Part shown: positions 26,476 through 35,977 of the stretch, one piece after another
Position numbering within the stretch: the stretch's first letter is position 1
How the letters are laid out: every line of letters starts with the position of its first letter
NCBI GenBank assembly: GCA_017649565.1
Contig: JAGCGO010000061.1
Coordinates: 1-39,062, forward strand
Source: Fibrobacter sp.
GTDB taxonomy: Bacteria > Fibrobacterota > Fibrobacteria > Fibrobacterales > Fibrobacteraceae
Reading direction: 5' to 3'
Length of the DNA: 39,062 nt
The notes under the pieces: generated by a model
What the model was told of the DNA's origin: nothing
What the model saw: only the letters and a program-made list of their open reading frames with translations
The model's database searches: none
Made by a program: the position numbers and the translations under genes

Positions 26476-29163
26476 ATGAAGAGAAAAAAGAGTCTTGAAT
26501 CGGTGGCGATGTGTTCTGTTTTGGCGCTTGCCCTGTCAGTGCCGTCGTTTGCCGACAAGCGTCAGATGGAAAACCTGACTCGCGGTCTTACGGTCGCAAA
26601 CGTAGGTTCCGGCGTGCTTGTCAGCTGGCGCCTGTTGGGTACGGATGCTCCGGACACAGAATTCAACCTTTACCGCGACGGTACCAAGATTGCTTCCATC
26701 GGCAAGACGGACGGGACGAACTACCTCGACAAGGATGGCAAGGCGACGTCCAAGTACACGGTGGCTGCCGTGGTGGGCGGTAAGGAAGGCGAAAAGTCTG
26801 CGGCTGAAATCGTATTTGCGGATGCTGCCAAGGACGTGAACAACGTCAATTTCCCGTACAAGGTGCTCAAGCTCGATGTCCCGGCGGGGCAAAAAATGCC
26901 GGACGGCTCTACGTGCACCTACACTCCCAACGATATGAGCGTGGGTGACCTCGATGGCGACGGCCAGTTGGATCTTGTTCTCAAGTGGGATCCGAGCAAT
27001 GCCCAGGACAACTCGAAGGACGGCTATACGGGCTCGGTCTTTGTCGACGGCATGAAGCTGGACGGCACTCGGCTCTGGAGAATTGACCTCGGCAAGAATA
27101 TCCGCGCCGGTGCGCACTACACGCAGTTCATGGTCTACGACCTCGATGGCGACGGAATTGCCGAAATCGTGATGAAGACTTCCGACGGTACGGTCGATGG
27201 CAAGGGCAAGGTTATCGGCGATGCAAGCAAGGACTACAGGACCTCTGCGGGCCGCATCATGAGTGGCAACGAATTCCTGACGGTATTCAACGGAAAAACG
27301 GGCGAAGAAGTGTCGACCATCGACTACTGGCCCAAGATTGACATTTCGAAGTCGTGGGGCGATACCTACGGAAACAGGAGCGAACGCTACCTGGCTGCGA
27401 TTGCCTACCTTGACGGGGTTCACCCGAGTGTGGTGATGATGCGCGGCTACTATACGATGGCCTACCTCGTTGCCTACGATTTTGACGGCAAGAAGTTGGT
27501 TGAACGCTGGAAGCATACCTCCGACAAGTCGGGGCAGGGGCTTTATGGCGAAGGAAACCACAACGTTTCTGTCGGCGATCTCGACGGCAACGGTACGGAC
27601 GAGATTGTCTTTGGCGCGGCGGCACTCAAGTCCGACGGTACGCTCCTTTACCGCACTGGGTTTGGTCACGGCGATGCCATGCATCTTTCGGACATGGATC
27701 CTGACCATCCGGGCCTGGAACTTTACGACGTGCACGAGGACAAGCAGAACGCATACAGCGAGGAATACCGCGACAAGGATGGCAAGGTCATCTGGGGGAC
27801 GACCCAGACCGAAGCCGGGAACGTGGACAACGGTCGCGGCATGGCTGCCGATGTCGATTCCAACAGCCGCGGTTTCGAGATGTGGTCCGGTACAAGCAAG
27901 GGTATCCGCTCCGTCAAGGGGGCGGTCATCTCCACGACGGGCCTCTCGCAGAATTTCCGCATCTACTTTGATGGCGACCTTCAGGACGAATTGATGGATG
28001 CTACCGGTAGCCCGTCGGTGGAAAACGGTGGCGTTACGGGCGGAAAGATCGAGAAGTACAATTCCAGCAAGAAGACTCTGGACCGTCTGTTCAGCTTCTA
28101 CAACGTGCAAGGAGCCTCGCTCAACAACTGGACCAAGGCGAATCCCTGCCTCGTGGCGGACCTCTTTGGTGACTGGCGCGAGGAATTCATTGTGCGTTCC
28201 GGTTCGGATCCTTCGAAGGTCATCGTCTTCACGACTCCGTTTACCTCGCCGTATCGAGTGTACACGCTGATGCACGATTCGCATTACCGCGTCTCGATTG
28301 CCTGGCAGAACGTGGCCTACAACCAGCCACCTCACTTGGGCTACTACCTGCCCGACATGGTGAAGTCGCTTAAGCAGCCGGAAGTGTACGTGGTGGGCGA
28401 GGATCCTGCATCGATCCCGATTCCCACTCCTACGCCGACTGACTCGACTCCCGTTGTGAACGACGGGAAGTCCGAACTGGACGCCTCGACCCCGAAGGAA
28501 GGCGAGGGCGCCACGGAGAATAGCAATGAGGGCTTCCTCAAGAACGGCTACTACAACTTTACCAATTCGGCGTCGAGCTACGGTACCTGGGAAATCTTCT
28601 CCCCGGTTGCGGCCAAGACGACGCTTACGATCCGCTTTACCAACGGTGGCAAGGATGCGCGCAACATGTCGCTGAGCGTGAACGGGGTATCTGCCGGGTC
28701 GGTCAGCTTCCCCTCGACAAGCGAATCCTGGACGACGTATTCCGAGGCGACGGTGGATGTGGTCCTGAAAGCCGGTGTGAACACCTTGAAGTTTACTTCG
28801 GAAACAAGCGAAGGCGGCCCGAATTTCGACATGTTCACGTTTGGAGTTGACGGCGTTGAAATTTACGACGGCACGCAGAAATTGCCGGATTCGACGGTGG
28901 CGCTTCCGGCGGTTCCGTCCAGGAGCGGGGTCACGTTCAACCCCTCGACGGGAGTCCTGTTCACTCCGCATGCGGGCTTTGCCGAGGTCTATTTCTACGA
29001 CATGTCCGGTGCGATGCGTATGGGCGTCTCCGGGAACGTGAAGGCCGGGAGTAACACGATTATGCTAGACCGGGAATTGCTCCCGAAGGGCTTGTATGTC
29101 GTGAAGGTCAGGATTGACGGCAAAAATGCCGCGGTATCGAAGTTTGGGCATGGGGTCCGGTAA
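26476..29163 (+). CDS. Rhamnogalacturonan lyase, PL11, with CBM35-like module and C-terminal sorting-type domain
   Basis: 895 aa from ATG 26476, which has GGAG 5 bases upstream; an in-frame upstream GTG extends the frame but has no signal sequence. The signal peptide ends in LSVPSFA. The PL11 domain (about 27-635) has RGLTVANVG, LGTDAPDTEFNLYRDG, calcium-site-like DLDGDGQLDLVLKWDPSN and NIRAGAHYTQF, as in the YesW type. It cleaves the alternating rhamnose-galacturonate backbone of RG-I by elimination. A Pro/Thr linker (PIPTPTPTDSTP) leads to a CBM35-like module (about 667-797, GFLKNGYYNFTNS...GGPNFDMFTF). Residues about 810-895 resemble a sorting domain (VYFYDMSGAMR, LLPKGLYVVKVRIDG) with a basic end. 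First gene of the cluster. Confidence 0.93.
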   Translation: MKRKKSLESVAMCSVLALALSVPSFADKRQMENLTRGLTVANVGSGVLVSWRLLGTDAPDTEFNLYRDGTKIASIGKTDGTNYLDKDGKATSKYTVAAVVGGKEGEKSAAEIVFADAAKDVNNVNFPYKVLKLDVPAGQKMPDGSTCTYTPNDMSVGDLDGDGQLDLVLKWDPSNAQDNSKDGYTGSVFVDGMKLDGTRLWRIDLGKNIRAGAHYTQFMVYDLDGDGIAEIVMKTSDGTVDGKGKVIGDASKDYRTSAGRIMSGNEFLTVFNGKTGEEVSTIDYWPKIDISKSWGDTYGNRSERYLAAIAYLDGVHPSVVMMRGYYTMAYLVAYDFDGKKLVERWKHTSDKSGQGLYGEGNHNVSVGDLDGNGTDEIVFGAAALKSDGTLLYRTGFGHGDAMHLSDMDPDHPGLELYDVHEDKQNAYSEEYRDKDGKVIWGTTQTEAGNVDNGRGMAADVDSNSRGFEMWSGTSKGIRSVKGAVISTTGLSQNFRIYFDGDLQDELMDATGSPSVENGGVTGGKIEKYNSSKKTLDRLFSFYNVQGASLNNWTKANPCLVADLFGDWREEFIVRSGSDPSKVIVFTTPFTSPYRVYTLMHDSHYRVSIAWQNVAYNQPPHLGYYLPDMVKSLKQPEVYVVGEDPASIPIPTPTPTDSTPVVNDGKSELDASTPKEGEGATENSNEGFLKNGYYNFTNSASSYGTWEIFSPVAAKTTLTIRFTNGGKDARNMSLSVNGVSAGSVSFPSTSESWTTYSEATVDVVLKAGVNTLKFTSETSEGGPNFDMFTFGVDGVEIYDGTQKLPDSTVALPAVPSRSGVTFNPSTGVLFTPHAGFAEVYFYDMSGAMRMGVSGNVKAGSNTIMLDRELLPKGLYVVKVRIDGKNAAVSKFGHGVR

Positions 29164-29174
29164 GCTGTATTTTG

Positions 29175-29180
29175 TATAAT
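29175..29180 (+). promoter_or_regulatory. Consensus -10 hexamer before the second PL11 gene
   Basis: A perfect TATAAT, preceded by TTTTG, lies 43 bases before ATG 29223, just after the first lyase stop. No good -35 is seen. It may be an internal promoter of the cluster. Confidence 0.4.
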
Positions 29181-29222
29181 GGTAAGGATGTTTGGAAACC
29201 AACCAAAAAGTCAGGAGAAAAT

Positions 29223-32200
29223 ATGGCAAAACATTCTTGTCTAGGTTTTCTTGCGGTTGTGGCGCTTGGTTTCGCCCTTCCGCTCCAGTCTTTCGCTCTG
29301 CCTCGCCAGATGGAGGCCCTTGACCGAGGGCTTGTCGTCTCGAATGTCGGGACATCCGGGATGCTCGTTTCGTGGAGGCTCCTAGGCACCGAAAAATCCG
29401 ATACGCAATTCAACCTTTACCGTGATGGCACCAAAATTGCCACAATCGGCAAGACGGGCGGGACCAACTACTTGGACAAGGATGGGAAGATTACGTCCAA
29501 GTACACGGTCTCGGCTGTCGTGGACACCGTGGAAGGCGAAAAGAAGGCTGCGTCCTTCGTCTTGGATTCGACCGTTTCTTCTGGGGGGCTGTCTTTCCCG
29601 TACAAGGTGCTCAAGGTGGATGCTCCGGCTTGTCCTAAGTCCAAGGCTGGAGACACCTGTACTTATTGGGCCAGCGACATGAGTGCCGCCGACCTGGACG
29701 GCGACGGCCAATATGAACTGGTCCTGAAATGGGAGCCGTCGAATTTCAAAGACCCTGTGATGGATGGCTTTACCAGCCCGACCTTGATTGACGCCTACAA
29801 ACTCGATGGTACCAAACTGTGGCGTATCAATATGGGCTGGAATATACGGTCGGGCCCGCATTATACGCAGTTCCAGGTCTACGACTACGATGGTGACGGC
29901 AAGGCGGAAATGATTGTCAAGACCGCGGACGGCACGATTGATGGAAAGGGGAAGGTTATAGGTGATTCTAGCAAGAATTATCTCGATTCTGCGGGCCGAA
30001 TCGTCTCTGGTCCGGAATACTTGACAGTATTTCGTGGAACTGATGGCGCAGAAATCACGACGATTAATTATCTCCCGTCGCGCGATGCCAGGAAGTTTGG
30101 CCCGGCGGACTCCGTTGGCGGAACTACGTGGGGCGACAAGTATGGAAACCGTTGTGACCGCTTCCTTGCGGCAACGGCATACTTGGATGGCATCCATCCG
30201 AGTGCTATTATTGCCCGTGGCTATTATACGGCGGCTTACGTCGTTGCCTATGATTTTGACGGCAAGAACCTGAAGCAGCGTTGGTTCCACAAGTCCGAAA
30301 CTCCGGGCGAAGGCCTTTACGCTCAGGGCAACCACAATATTTTTGTGGGCGACCTGGATGGCGATGGCTTTGACGAAATTGTTTATGGTGCTGCGGCTTT
30401 GAATCATGACGGAACGGTTCGTTACTCTACCGGCTTTGGTCACGGGGATGCCGGACATCTTGCCGATATTGATCCGGACAATCCGGGGCTTGAATTCTGG
30501 GGTGTTCATGAGTATTGGTATCAGACCCCATATATGGATGAACTGCGTGATGCCAATGGTAAGGTCCTTTGGGGGACCTTGCAGGGGGGTATAGATAATG
30601 GTCGTGGTTTGGCTGCCGATATTGATTCTACGTACCGTGGACTTGAGATGTGGTCTTCGAAAGGCCGAGCGATTCGTTCGGCGAAAGGAAATTATATTGA
30701 CGATCCCATATATTATACCCGTGATACCGTTGGTGTCGTATATGACACGGTTAAGCTAACGGACACTACTTTGTATTTCACTCATTATCTCTATGAAAAT
30801 GAAGACACTTTAGGCTATCCGATTAACTTCCGCATATACTTCGATGGAAACTTGCAGGATGAATTGCTTGACGGAGCCATCGTGTATAAACCGGATGTGC
30901 CAAATCAGTCAATGCCGCACTATTTTGATGGAACTGCGGCGCTTGGACTTTCTGGATGCAATGGTACCAAGGACACTCCGCTTCTCGTAGCGGACCTCTT
31001 TGGTGACTGGCGTGAGGAACTGGTTCTTCGCACCGAGAACGATCCTTCCAAAATCTATATCATCTCTACTCCGGTTACAACTCCGTACCGCCTGTACACG
31101 CTGATGCACGATGCCGTGTATAGGACTGCTATTGCCTGGCAGAATACGGGCTACAACCAGCCCCCGCATACGAGCTACTACCTGCCCGACATGGTCAAGA
31201 AACTGACGAAGCCCAGCGTGTATACCGTGGGGGACTCTGCGTTTACCGTATATCCGGATGCAATCATTTCAAAGATGGAAGGTGCGAAGGATAAGCAGAC
31301 CATTACTCTGGGCAATTCGATAAAGACAATCGGCTACGAATACCTGTTCTGTACAGGAGTCAAGGTGGAAGGCCTTCCGTCGGGGGTTTCTGCCAAGGTC
31401 GATTCGGCGAAGCAGACTGTAAAGATATCCGGAGTGCCGAAAAAGACGGGTACGTTCAAGTACAAGATAACGACCGTGGGTAGCCTTGCGAAAAACGTAA
31501 CGGCCAAGGGCGAAATTGTGGTGAAGGAAGCCGCTAAGCCGGATACTTCAATGGTCGATTCGTCCAAGACGACTCCGGCAGACACTTCGAAGGTCGACAC
31601 TTCCACGACGACGCCGAAGGACTCTATCAGGCCGGAAACCCCCGAGGAGGTTGCTTCCGCTTCTTCCATCGTGGACGCAGCCATTCCGGATGAAGGCGTA
31701 GGTTCGACGAGTAAAGAGTCCAAGGGATATATTGGAAGCGGCTACTTTGACTTCAAGAATTCGAAGTCGAGCAGTGCGACATGGTTGATCCGGTCGGCCA
31801 CCAAGTCCTCGACGACAATGTCGGTGCGTTTCGCTAACGGCGATACGGTTTCCCGCGATGCGCTCCTGGTCGTGAACGGTGAAGAAATCGGCACGGTCAA
31901 GATGGGCCCGACGGGCGGCTGGTCGACATGGAACACGTACGACATGAACATCAAGCTGAAGAAAGGCAAGAATACCATTACGCTCAAGTCGACGACAAAG
32001 AACGGCAGTGCCGATGTGGATGCGTTCATCTTTGACATTTCCGGCGTAGAAGCTTATACGGACAAGAAGTCGGATGCATTGCCTGTTGTTCAGCTCAATA
32101 GGGGATTCTTCTATAGACCGGAAACGGGTGTGCTCTTTACTTCGGTTTCCGGCTTTGCTGAAATCCTGTTCTACGATGTTTCCGGTACCATGCGTGGCAC

Positions 32201-32339
32201 CATCTCGGGTAACGTGTCGGCGGGCGAGTCCGTGCTCGCGCTTGATCGTGGCGTGCTCCCGGGAGGAATGTATATCGTGAATGTCAAACTTGATGGGAAG
32301 ATGATGCAGAGGAGTCTGTTTGTCTCCCCGAAATACTAA
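29223..32339 (+). CDS. Second rhamnogalacturonan lyase, PL11, with Ig-like domain and CBM35-like module
   Basis: 1038 aa from ATG 29223 with AGGAGA upstream; an upstream TTG in frame is not used. The signal peptide ends in LQSFA. The PL11 domain (about 26-660) follows the first lyase (RGLVVSNVG, DLDGDGQYELVLKWEPSN, NIRSGPHYTQF) but carries a ~41-residue insertion (about 493-533, rich in Tyr, Asp and Thr) and a different loop after it. An added Ig-like domain (about 690-780) has GLPSGVSAKV and ISGVPKKTGTFKYKI. A Thr/Ser/Asp linker precedes the CBM35-like module (about 815-945) and a sorting-type end (LPGGMYIVNVKLDGK). Codon use in the catalytic part is richer in A/T than in the linker and CBM. 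19 bases to the next gene. Confidence 0.92.
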   Translation: MAKHSCLGFLAVVALGFALPLQSFALPRQMEALDRGLVVSNVGTSGMLVSWRLLGTEKSDTQFNLYRDGTKIATIGKTGGTNYLDKDGKITSKYTVSAVVDTVEGEKKAASFVLDSTVSSGGLSFPYKVLKVDAPACPKSKAGDTCTYWASDMSAADLDGDGQYELVLKWEPSNFKDPVMDGFTSPTLIDAYKLDGTKLWRINMGWNIRSGPHYTQFQVYDYDGDGKAEMIVKTADGTIDGKGKVIGDSSKNYLDSAGRIVSGPEYLTVFRGTDGAEITTINYLPSRDARKFGPADSVGGTTWGDKYGNRCDRFLAATAYLDGIHPSAIIARGYYTAAYVVAYDFDGKNLKQRWFHKSETPGEGLYAQGNHNIFVGDLDGDGFDEIVYGAAALNHDGTVRYSTGFGHGDAGHLADIDPDNPGLEFWGVHEYWYQTPYMDELRDANGKVLWGTLQGGIDNGRGLAADIDSTYRGLEMWSSKGRAIRSAKGNYIDDPIYYTRDTVGVVYDTVKLTDTTLYFTHYLYENEDTLGYPINFRIYFDGNLQDELLDGAIVYKPDVPNQSMPHYFDGTAALGLSGCNGTKDTPLLVADLFGDWREELVLRTENDPSKIYIISTPVTTPYRLYTLMHDAVYRTAIAWQNTGYNQPPHTSYYLPDMVKKLTKPSVYTVGDSAFTVYPDAIISKMEGAKDKQTITLGNSIKTIGYEYLFCTGVKVEGLPSGVSAKVDSAKQTVKISGVPKKTGTFKYKITTVGSLAKNVTAKGEIVVKEAAKPDTSMVDSSKTTPADTSKVDTSTTTPKDSIRPETPEEVASASSIVDAAIPDEGVGSTSKESKGYIGSGYFDFKNSKSSSATWLIRSATKSSTTMSVRFANGDTVSRDALLVVNGEEIGTVKMGPTGGWSTWNTYDMNIKLKKGKNTITLKSTTKNGSADVDAFIFDISGVEAYTDKKSDALPVVQLNRGFFYRPETGVLFTSVSGFAEILFYDVSGTMRGTISGNVSAGESVLALDRGVLPGGMYIVNVKLDGKMMQRSLFVSPKY

Positions 32340-32358
32340 CTACTAACCCTTGGTCCTT

Positions 32359-34224
32359 ATGAAATTCCTGAATAAAATCTGGCAACCTGCTGTTATCGCT
32401 ACGATGCTTGCAACCCCTCTTGTGTGGGCGAAGGTGACCATCTATATGCTTGGCGATTCTACTATGCAGGATTGGGCGGATGGGTATTACCCCAAGCAGG
32501 GCCAGGGTCAGGATTTTCATTACTGGTTCGACGTGAACAAGGCGGCGGTCGTGAACCGTGGCCAGGGCGGCATGTCGCTCGGTGGCGGTGGCCAGGACAA
32601 GAACGGCGGTACTGCGGTCGGATACTACGACATGTTCTTCAAGAAGGGCTGCTCCAACGGTAACTGCGTTGCCGAAAAGCTGCAGGCCGGAGACTACGTG
32701 GTTGTCCAGTTCGGCATCAACGACATCAACTACAGTACGGAGGATTTCTTCAAGTCCAACATGAAGAAGTTGGTGAGCGATGTCCGGGAGAAGGGCGCGT
32801 TTCCCATTATCATGAGCCCGATCCGCCGTTGTTATTACGATTCCCCGACGCAGATTCACAATAGCTACCGCGGCTACCCGGCACTCAATCAGTCGCTTGC
32901 CGAAGAATTGAACGTTCCGTTTATCGACATGAGCGAGATGGTCGCGAACTACATGATTTCTGTGGGCGAATCCTATGCGCAGCAGTTCATCTTTAACTAT
33001 GCGACCAAGAGCGAGTACAGCAATCTCGGCTCCGACCAGGCGGACCAGGTGCACCTGCAGATGAACGGGGCCAACGCCTTTGGCCGTATCATCACCGAGC
33101 AGATGCGCGCGCATTCGGACCCGGACGTGAAAAAGCTGGGCGAGTACATGGCGCCTATGTACAATGTGAGTGTCAAGGTGAGCCCGGAAGGTTCGGCCGA
33201 TGCGACCTCGATCAGCGCCTACTATCCGCAGGGAATGACTGTGATGCTCAAGACCATCCCGAAGAACGGCAAGAAGTTCCTGGGCTGGTACGACGGTAAC
33301 GGTAACAAGGTGGGCGCTCCGAGCCGCTCCACTGTGAAGTCTCCCTACATCCATACATTCGTGATGGGGGACGCCTCGACGCAGTTTACCGCGGTTTACG
33401 AGGGCGGTTCAGCCGAGAAGTACACTGGTGACGGTGCCGCGCTGACGGCTTTCCCGACGACGACTCCGAAGAGCCTGGACGATGTGACCTTTGTACCGTA
33501 CACTTCGCCGGAAGGCAGTACCGAGGACAGCGTGAAGGTCGACAAGGACATCAAGAAGTTCATCGATGCGAGCAATCCGGACAGCGGTGTCGGTAATACC
33601 GAGAACAACTGGACCGGATTTATCGGCGACGGGTTCTACAACATGGAGAATTCCAACACGTCGTTCGCATCTTACAAGCTGAAATTCCCAGCGGCGGGCT
33701 ATGTGACGCTTGCCGTGCGTTATGCGAATGGCGGAAGTTCCGACCGTACGTTCAACGCCTACCTGGACCACGACTATTACCTGAAAGCGCCTCCGACGGG
33801 TTCCTGGGATACCTGGGATACGGCCTACGTGGTGCTCGATGTCCCGCAGGGCGAGGCGGAACTCAAGTTCATGTCGACGACTTCCGACGGGGCTCCCAAT
33901 ATCGACGCATTCGGCTTCAGCATTGCCGGCGTGTGCCGCATGGGGGATGAATCTTGCGAAGATTCCAGCGACATTACGAAGATTGCGTTGCACGGTGGTG
34001 CTGGGCAGCCTGCAGTTCGCCTGCAGGGGAACGACTTGATTTTAGCAGGTGGTGCGCTGGCCCAGGTAAGCATCTACGACATGCAGGGTCGCATTGTCGC
34101 CCGCAAGATGGTTGGGTCTGGGACGCTGGACCTTGCATCTACTGTCGGTGCGGCCGGTCTTTACCGCATTGTCGTGAAGCAAGGAAACGTGAAGTTTAAC
34201 GGAATGTATGCAAAGGTGAAATAG
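32359..34224 (+). CDS. CE12-type rhamnogalacturonan acetylesterase with B-repeat and CBM35-like module
   Basis: 621 aa from ATG 32359. The signal peptide ends in LVWA. The SGNH esterase domain (about 26-255) has nucleophile S34 in GDSTMQDW, a glycine-rich block GQGGMSLGGGG, FGINDIN, and D229/H232 in DQVHLQ. It removes acetyl groups from galacturonate in RG-I, opening the backbone to the lyases. Next is an InlB-like B-repeat (about 268-350, GMTVMLKTIPKNGKKFLGWY), then the CBM35-like module (about 400-530), then a sorting-type end (VSIYDMQGRIVARKMVG, AAGLYRIVVKQG). No Shine-Dalgarno is visible; the leader contains CTAACTACTAACC like the ispE and pth leaders. The next esterase follows two bases later. 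Confidence 0.92.
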   Translation: MKFLNKIWQPAVIATMLATPLVWAKVTIYMLGDSTMQDWADGYYPKQGQGQDFHYWFDVNKAAVVNRGQGGMSLGGGGQDKNGGTAVGYYDMFFKKGCSNGNCVAEKLQAGDYVVVQFGINDINYSTEDFFKSNMKKLVSDVREKGAFPIIMSPIRRCYYDSPTQIHNSYRGYPALNQSLAEELNVPFIDMSEMVANYMISVGESYAQQFIFNYATKSEYSNLGSDQADQVHLQMNGANAFGRIITEQMRAHSDPDVKKLGEYMAPMYNVSVKVSPEGSADATSISAYYPQGMTVMLKTIPKNGKKFLGWYDGNGNKVGAPSRSTVKSPYIHTFVMGDASTQFTAVYEGGSAEKYTGDGAALTAFPTTTPKSLDDVTFVPYTSPEGSTEDSVKVDKDIKKFIDASNPDSGVGNTENNWTGFIGDGFYNMENSNTSFASYKLKFPAAGYVTLAVRYANGGSSDRTFNAYLDHDYYLKAPPTGSWDTWDTAYVVLDVPQGEAELKFMSTTSDGAPNIDAFGFSIAGVCRMGDESCEDSSDITKIALHGGAGQPAVRLQGNDLILAGGALAQVSIYDMQGRIVARKMVGSGTLDLASTVGAAGLYRIVVKQGNVKFNGMYAKVK

Positions 34225-34226
34225 CG

Positions 34227-35966
34227 GTGAAGTCTGTATTGAAGTTTTTCCTCCTTTCTGCTGTGTTCGCGGGTGTTGCCGTGAGCGACTCTACGAGTTT
34301 TACTATTCATGTCGCGGGTGACTCTACGGTCCAGACTTACAAGGACTCCGCCTATCCGCAGACAGGCTGGGGACAGGTTATCGGCTACTTCTTTGACGGT
34401 GCACGTGTAAAGGTCAACAATGCCGCTCTCGGTGGCCGCAGTTCCAAGAACTTTATCGAGGAAGGCCGCCTGGACGGAATTATCAACTCGGCGCAGAAGG
34501 GCGATTACCTTTTGGTGCAATTCGGCCATAACGACCGCGACTACAGCAAGGAAGCCCGCTACGTGCCTCCCGAGGATTTCCCGGGCTACATTCAGAAGTT
34601 TGTCGATGCGGGGAAAAAGAAGGGCGTGAATGTCATCCTGGTTTCTCCCATGAACCTGAACGGCTCGCGCAACGTGTTCTCGACAGGCAACAACAACTAC
34701 GATGCCCGCGGCATGATGCAGACCGTGGCGAAGAACAACAAGATTCCCTTTGTCGATCTGAACATGAAGTCGTACAACCTGTACAATACGACGTACAAGA
34801 ATATCCCGGATTACGTGACGCGCTACTTGTACAAGAAGTTGGAAAAGGGCGAGTATCCGAATTATCCGGACGGCGTGAACGACGGGACGACGCATTTCCA
34901 GGAAATGGGCTCGATGGGCCATGCCCAGCTGATTTGCGAGGAACTCGAGGATAACCTCAAGAACAATACGGACCTTTCTGACGAGGCGAAGGCTGCCCTT
35001 ACGATACTTGTCTCTGCCATCAAGCCACGCTACACTATCAAGGTGCAGACGAACCTTACGAATTACAATGGCCTGATTACGCAGACGCAGTATTTCCCGG
35101 CGGGTTCCCCGATGACGCTTCGCGTGACCCCGAACGGCCAGACGTTCGAGAAGTGGGTCGACGACGATTGCAACGAACTTTCGACCAAGCAGATTTATTA
35201 CGGCTTCAAGACGAAGGCCCGCGACATTACCTACACGGCCATGTTCAAGGGCGGCTCTGAATGCAAGAAAATCGAGCACGGCGAGGAAGGCTCCAGTGGG
35301 GAGAATCCGACGTCATCTAGCTCGGAAGAACCGGGTTCGTCCGCCTCGATCGATACGGCTCTCTGCTTTACGGGCGTGGCCGATACGGCCTGGCGTTCCC
35401 CGATAGACATGTCCAGCCCCGAGGTGAGCGATGGCTCGACCGATAAGGACCACGAGGGCTATACGGGCCAGGGATTCTACAACATTTCGAACAGCGCGAC
35501 GAGCAAGGCTGTTTACAACATCACTTCGGACCAGTCGGCCTCCAACGCCCGCGTCATGGTGCGCTACGCCTTTGCCGGGACGGCCAACCGCGACATGAAA
35601 ATTACGATCGACAAGGGCACCTACGATGTCGCCTTCCCGCCGACGGGAGCCTGGGACAAGTGGGATACCGTCTATATAGACGATGTCTGGGTGGACGCCC
35701 TGGATTTCCAGGTGACAATTGCCTCCACGACAAATGACGGCGGCCCGAATATCGACATGATTGCTTTTGACATCAAGGGCGTGTACCGTACCGGATGCAA
35801 GCCCGCGAAGGTGGAAAACGACCCGCAGGAAACGACGCGTATTGCTCCTGCTCGTGCAGTTTCCGTGCAGCCCGCAAGGTCAAGGGCGTTCAATGCCCTC
35901 GGCCGTGAAGTCCCCGCTTCGAATGCGGCTCGCCGCCAACCCATGAACCGTCTTTTCTCCCGCTGA
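34227..35966 (+). CDS. Second CE12-type rhamnogalacturonan acetylesterase with basic C-terminal tail
   Basis: 579 aa from GTG 34227, two bases after the previous stop, with AAGGTGA upstream, so translationally coupled. The signal peptide ends near GVAVS. The SGNH domain (about 24-255) has S33 in GDSTVQTYKD, GGRSSKNF, FGHNDRDY and DGTTHF (D219, H223). The Asp-His spacing here is one residue longer than in its neighbour (DQVH). A B-repeat-like segment (about 270-348) and a Ser-rich linker precede the CBM35-like module (about 393-527). Unlike the other enzymes in the cluster, it ends in a short Arg-rich tail (about 536-579) with NALGREV, perhaps a shortened or different sorting signal. Confidence 0.91.
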   Translation: MKSVLKFFLLSAVFAGVAVSDSTSFTIHVAGDSTVQTYKDSAYPQTGWGQVIGYFFDGARVKVNNAALGGRSSKNFIEEGRLDGIINSAQKGDYLLVQFGHNDRDYSKEARYVPPEDFPGYIQKFVDAGKKKGVNVILVSPMNLNGSRNVFSTGNNNYDARGMMQTVAKNNKIPFVDLNMKSYNLYNTTYKNIPDYVTRYLYKKLEKGEYPNYPDGVNDGTTHFQEMGSMGHAQLICEELEDNLKNNTDLSDEAKAALTILVSAIKPRYTIKVQTNLTNYNGLITQTQYFPAGSPMTLRVTPNGQTFEKWVDDDCNELSTKQIYYGFKTKARDITYTAMFKGGSECKKIEHGEEGSSGENPTSSSSEEPGSSASIDTALCFTGVADTAWRSPIDMSSPEVSDGSTDKDHEGYTGQGFYNISNSATSKAVYNITSDQSASNARVMVRYAFAGTANRDMKITIDKGTYDVAFPPTGAWDKWDTVYIDDVWVDALDFQVTIASTTNDGGPNIDMIAFDIKGVYRTGCKPAKVENDPQETTRIAPARAVSVQPARSRAFNALGREVPASNAARRQPMNRLFSR

Positions 35967-35977
35967 TTTGTTTGCCT

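Noticed and set aside
26536..28971. 811-codon open frame antisense to the first PL11 lyase
   Set aside because: Shadow frame caused by codon bias; no motifs.
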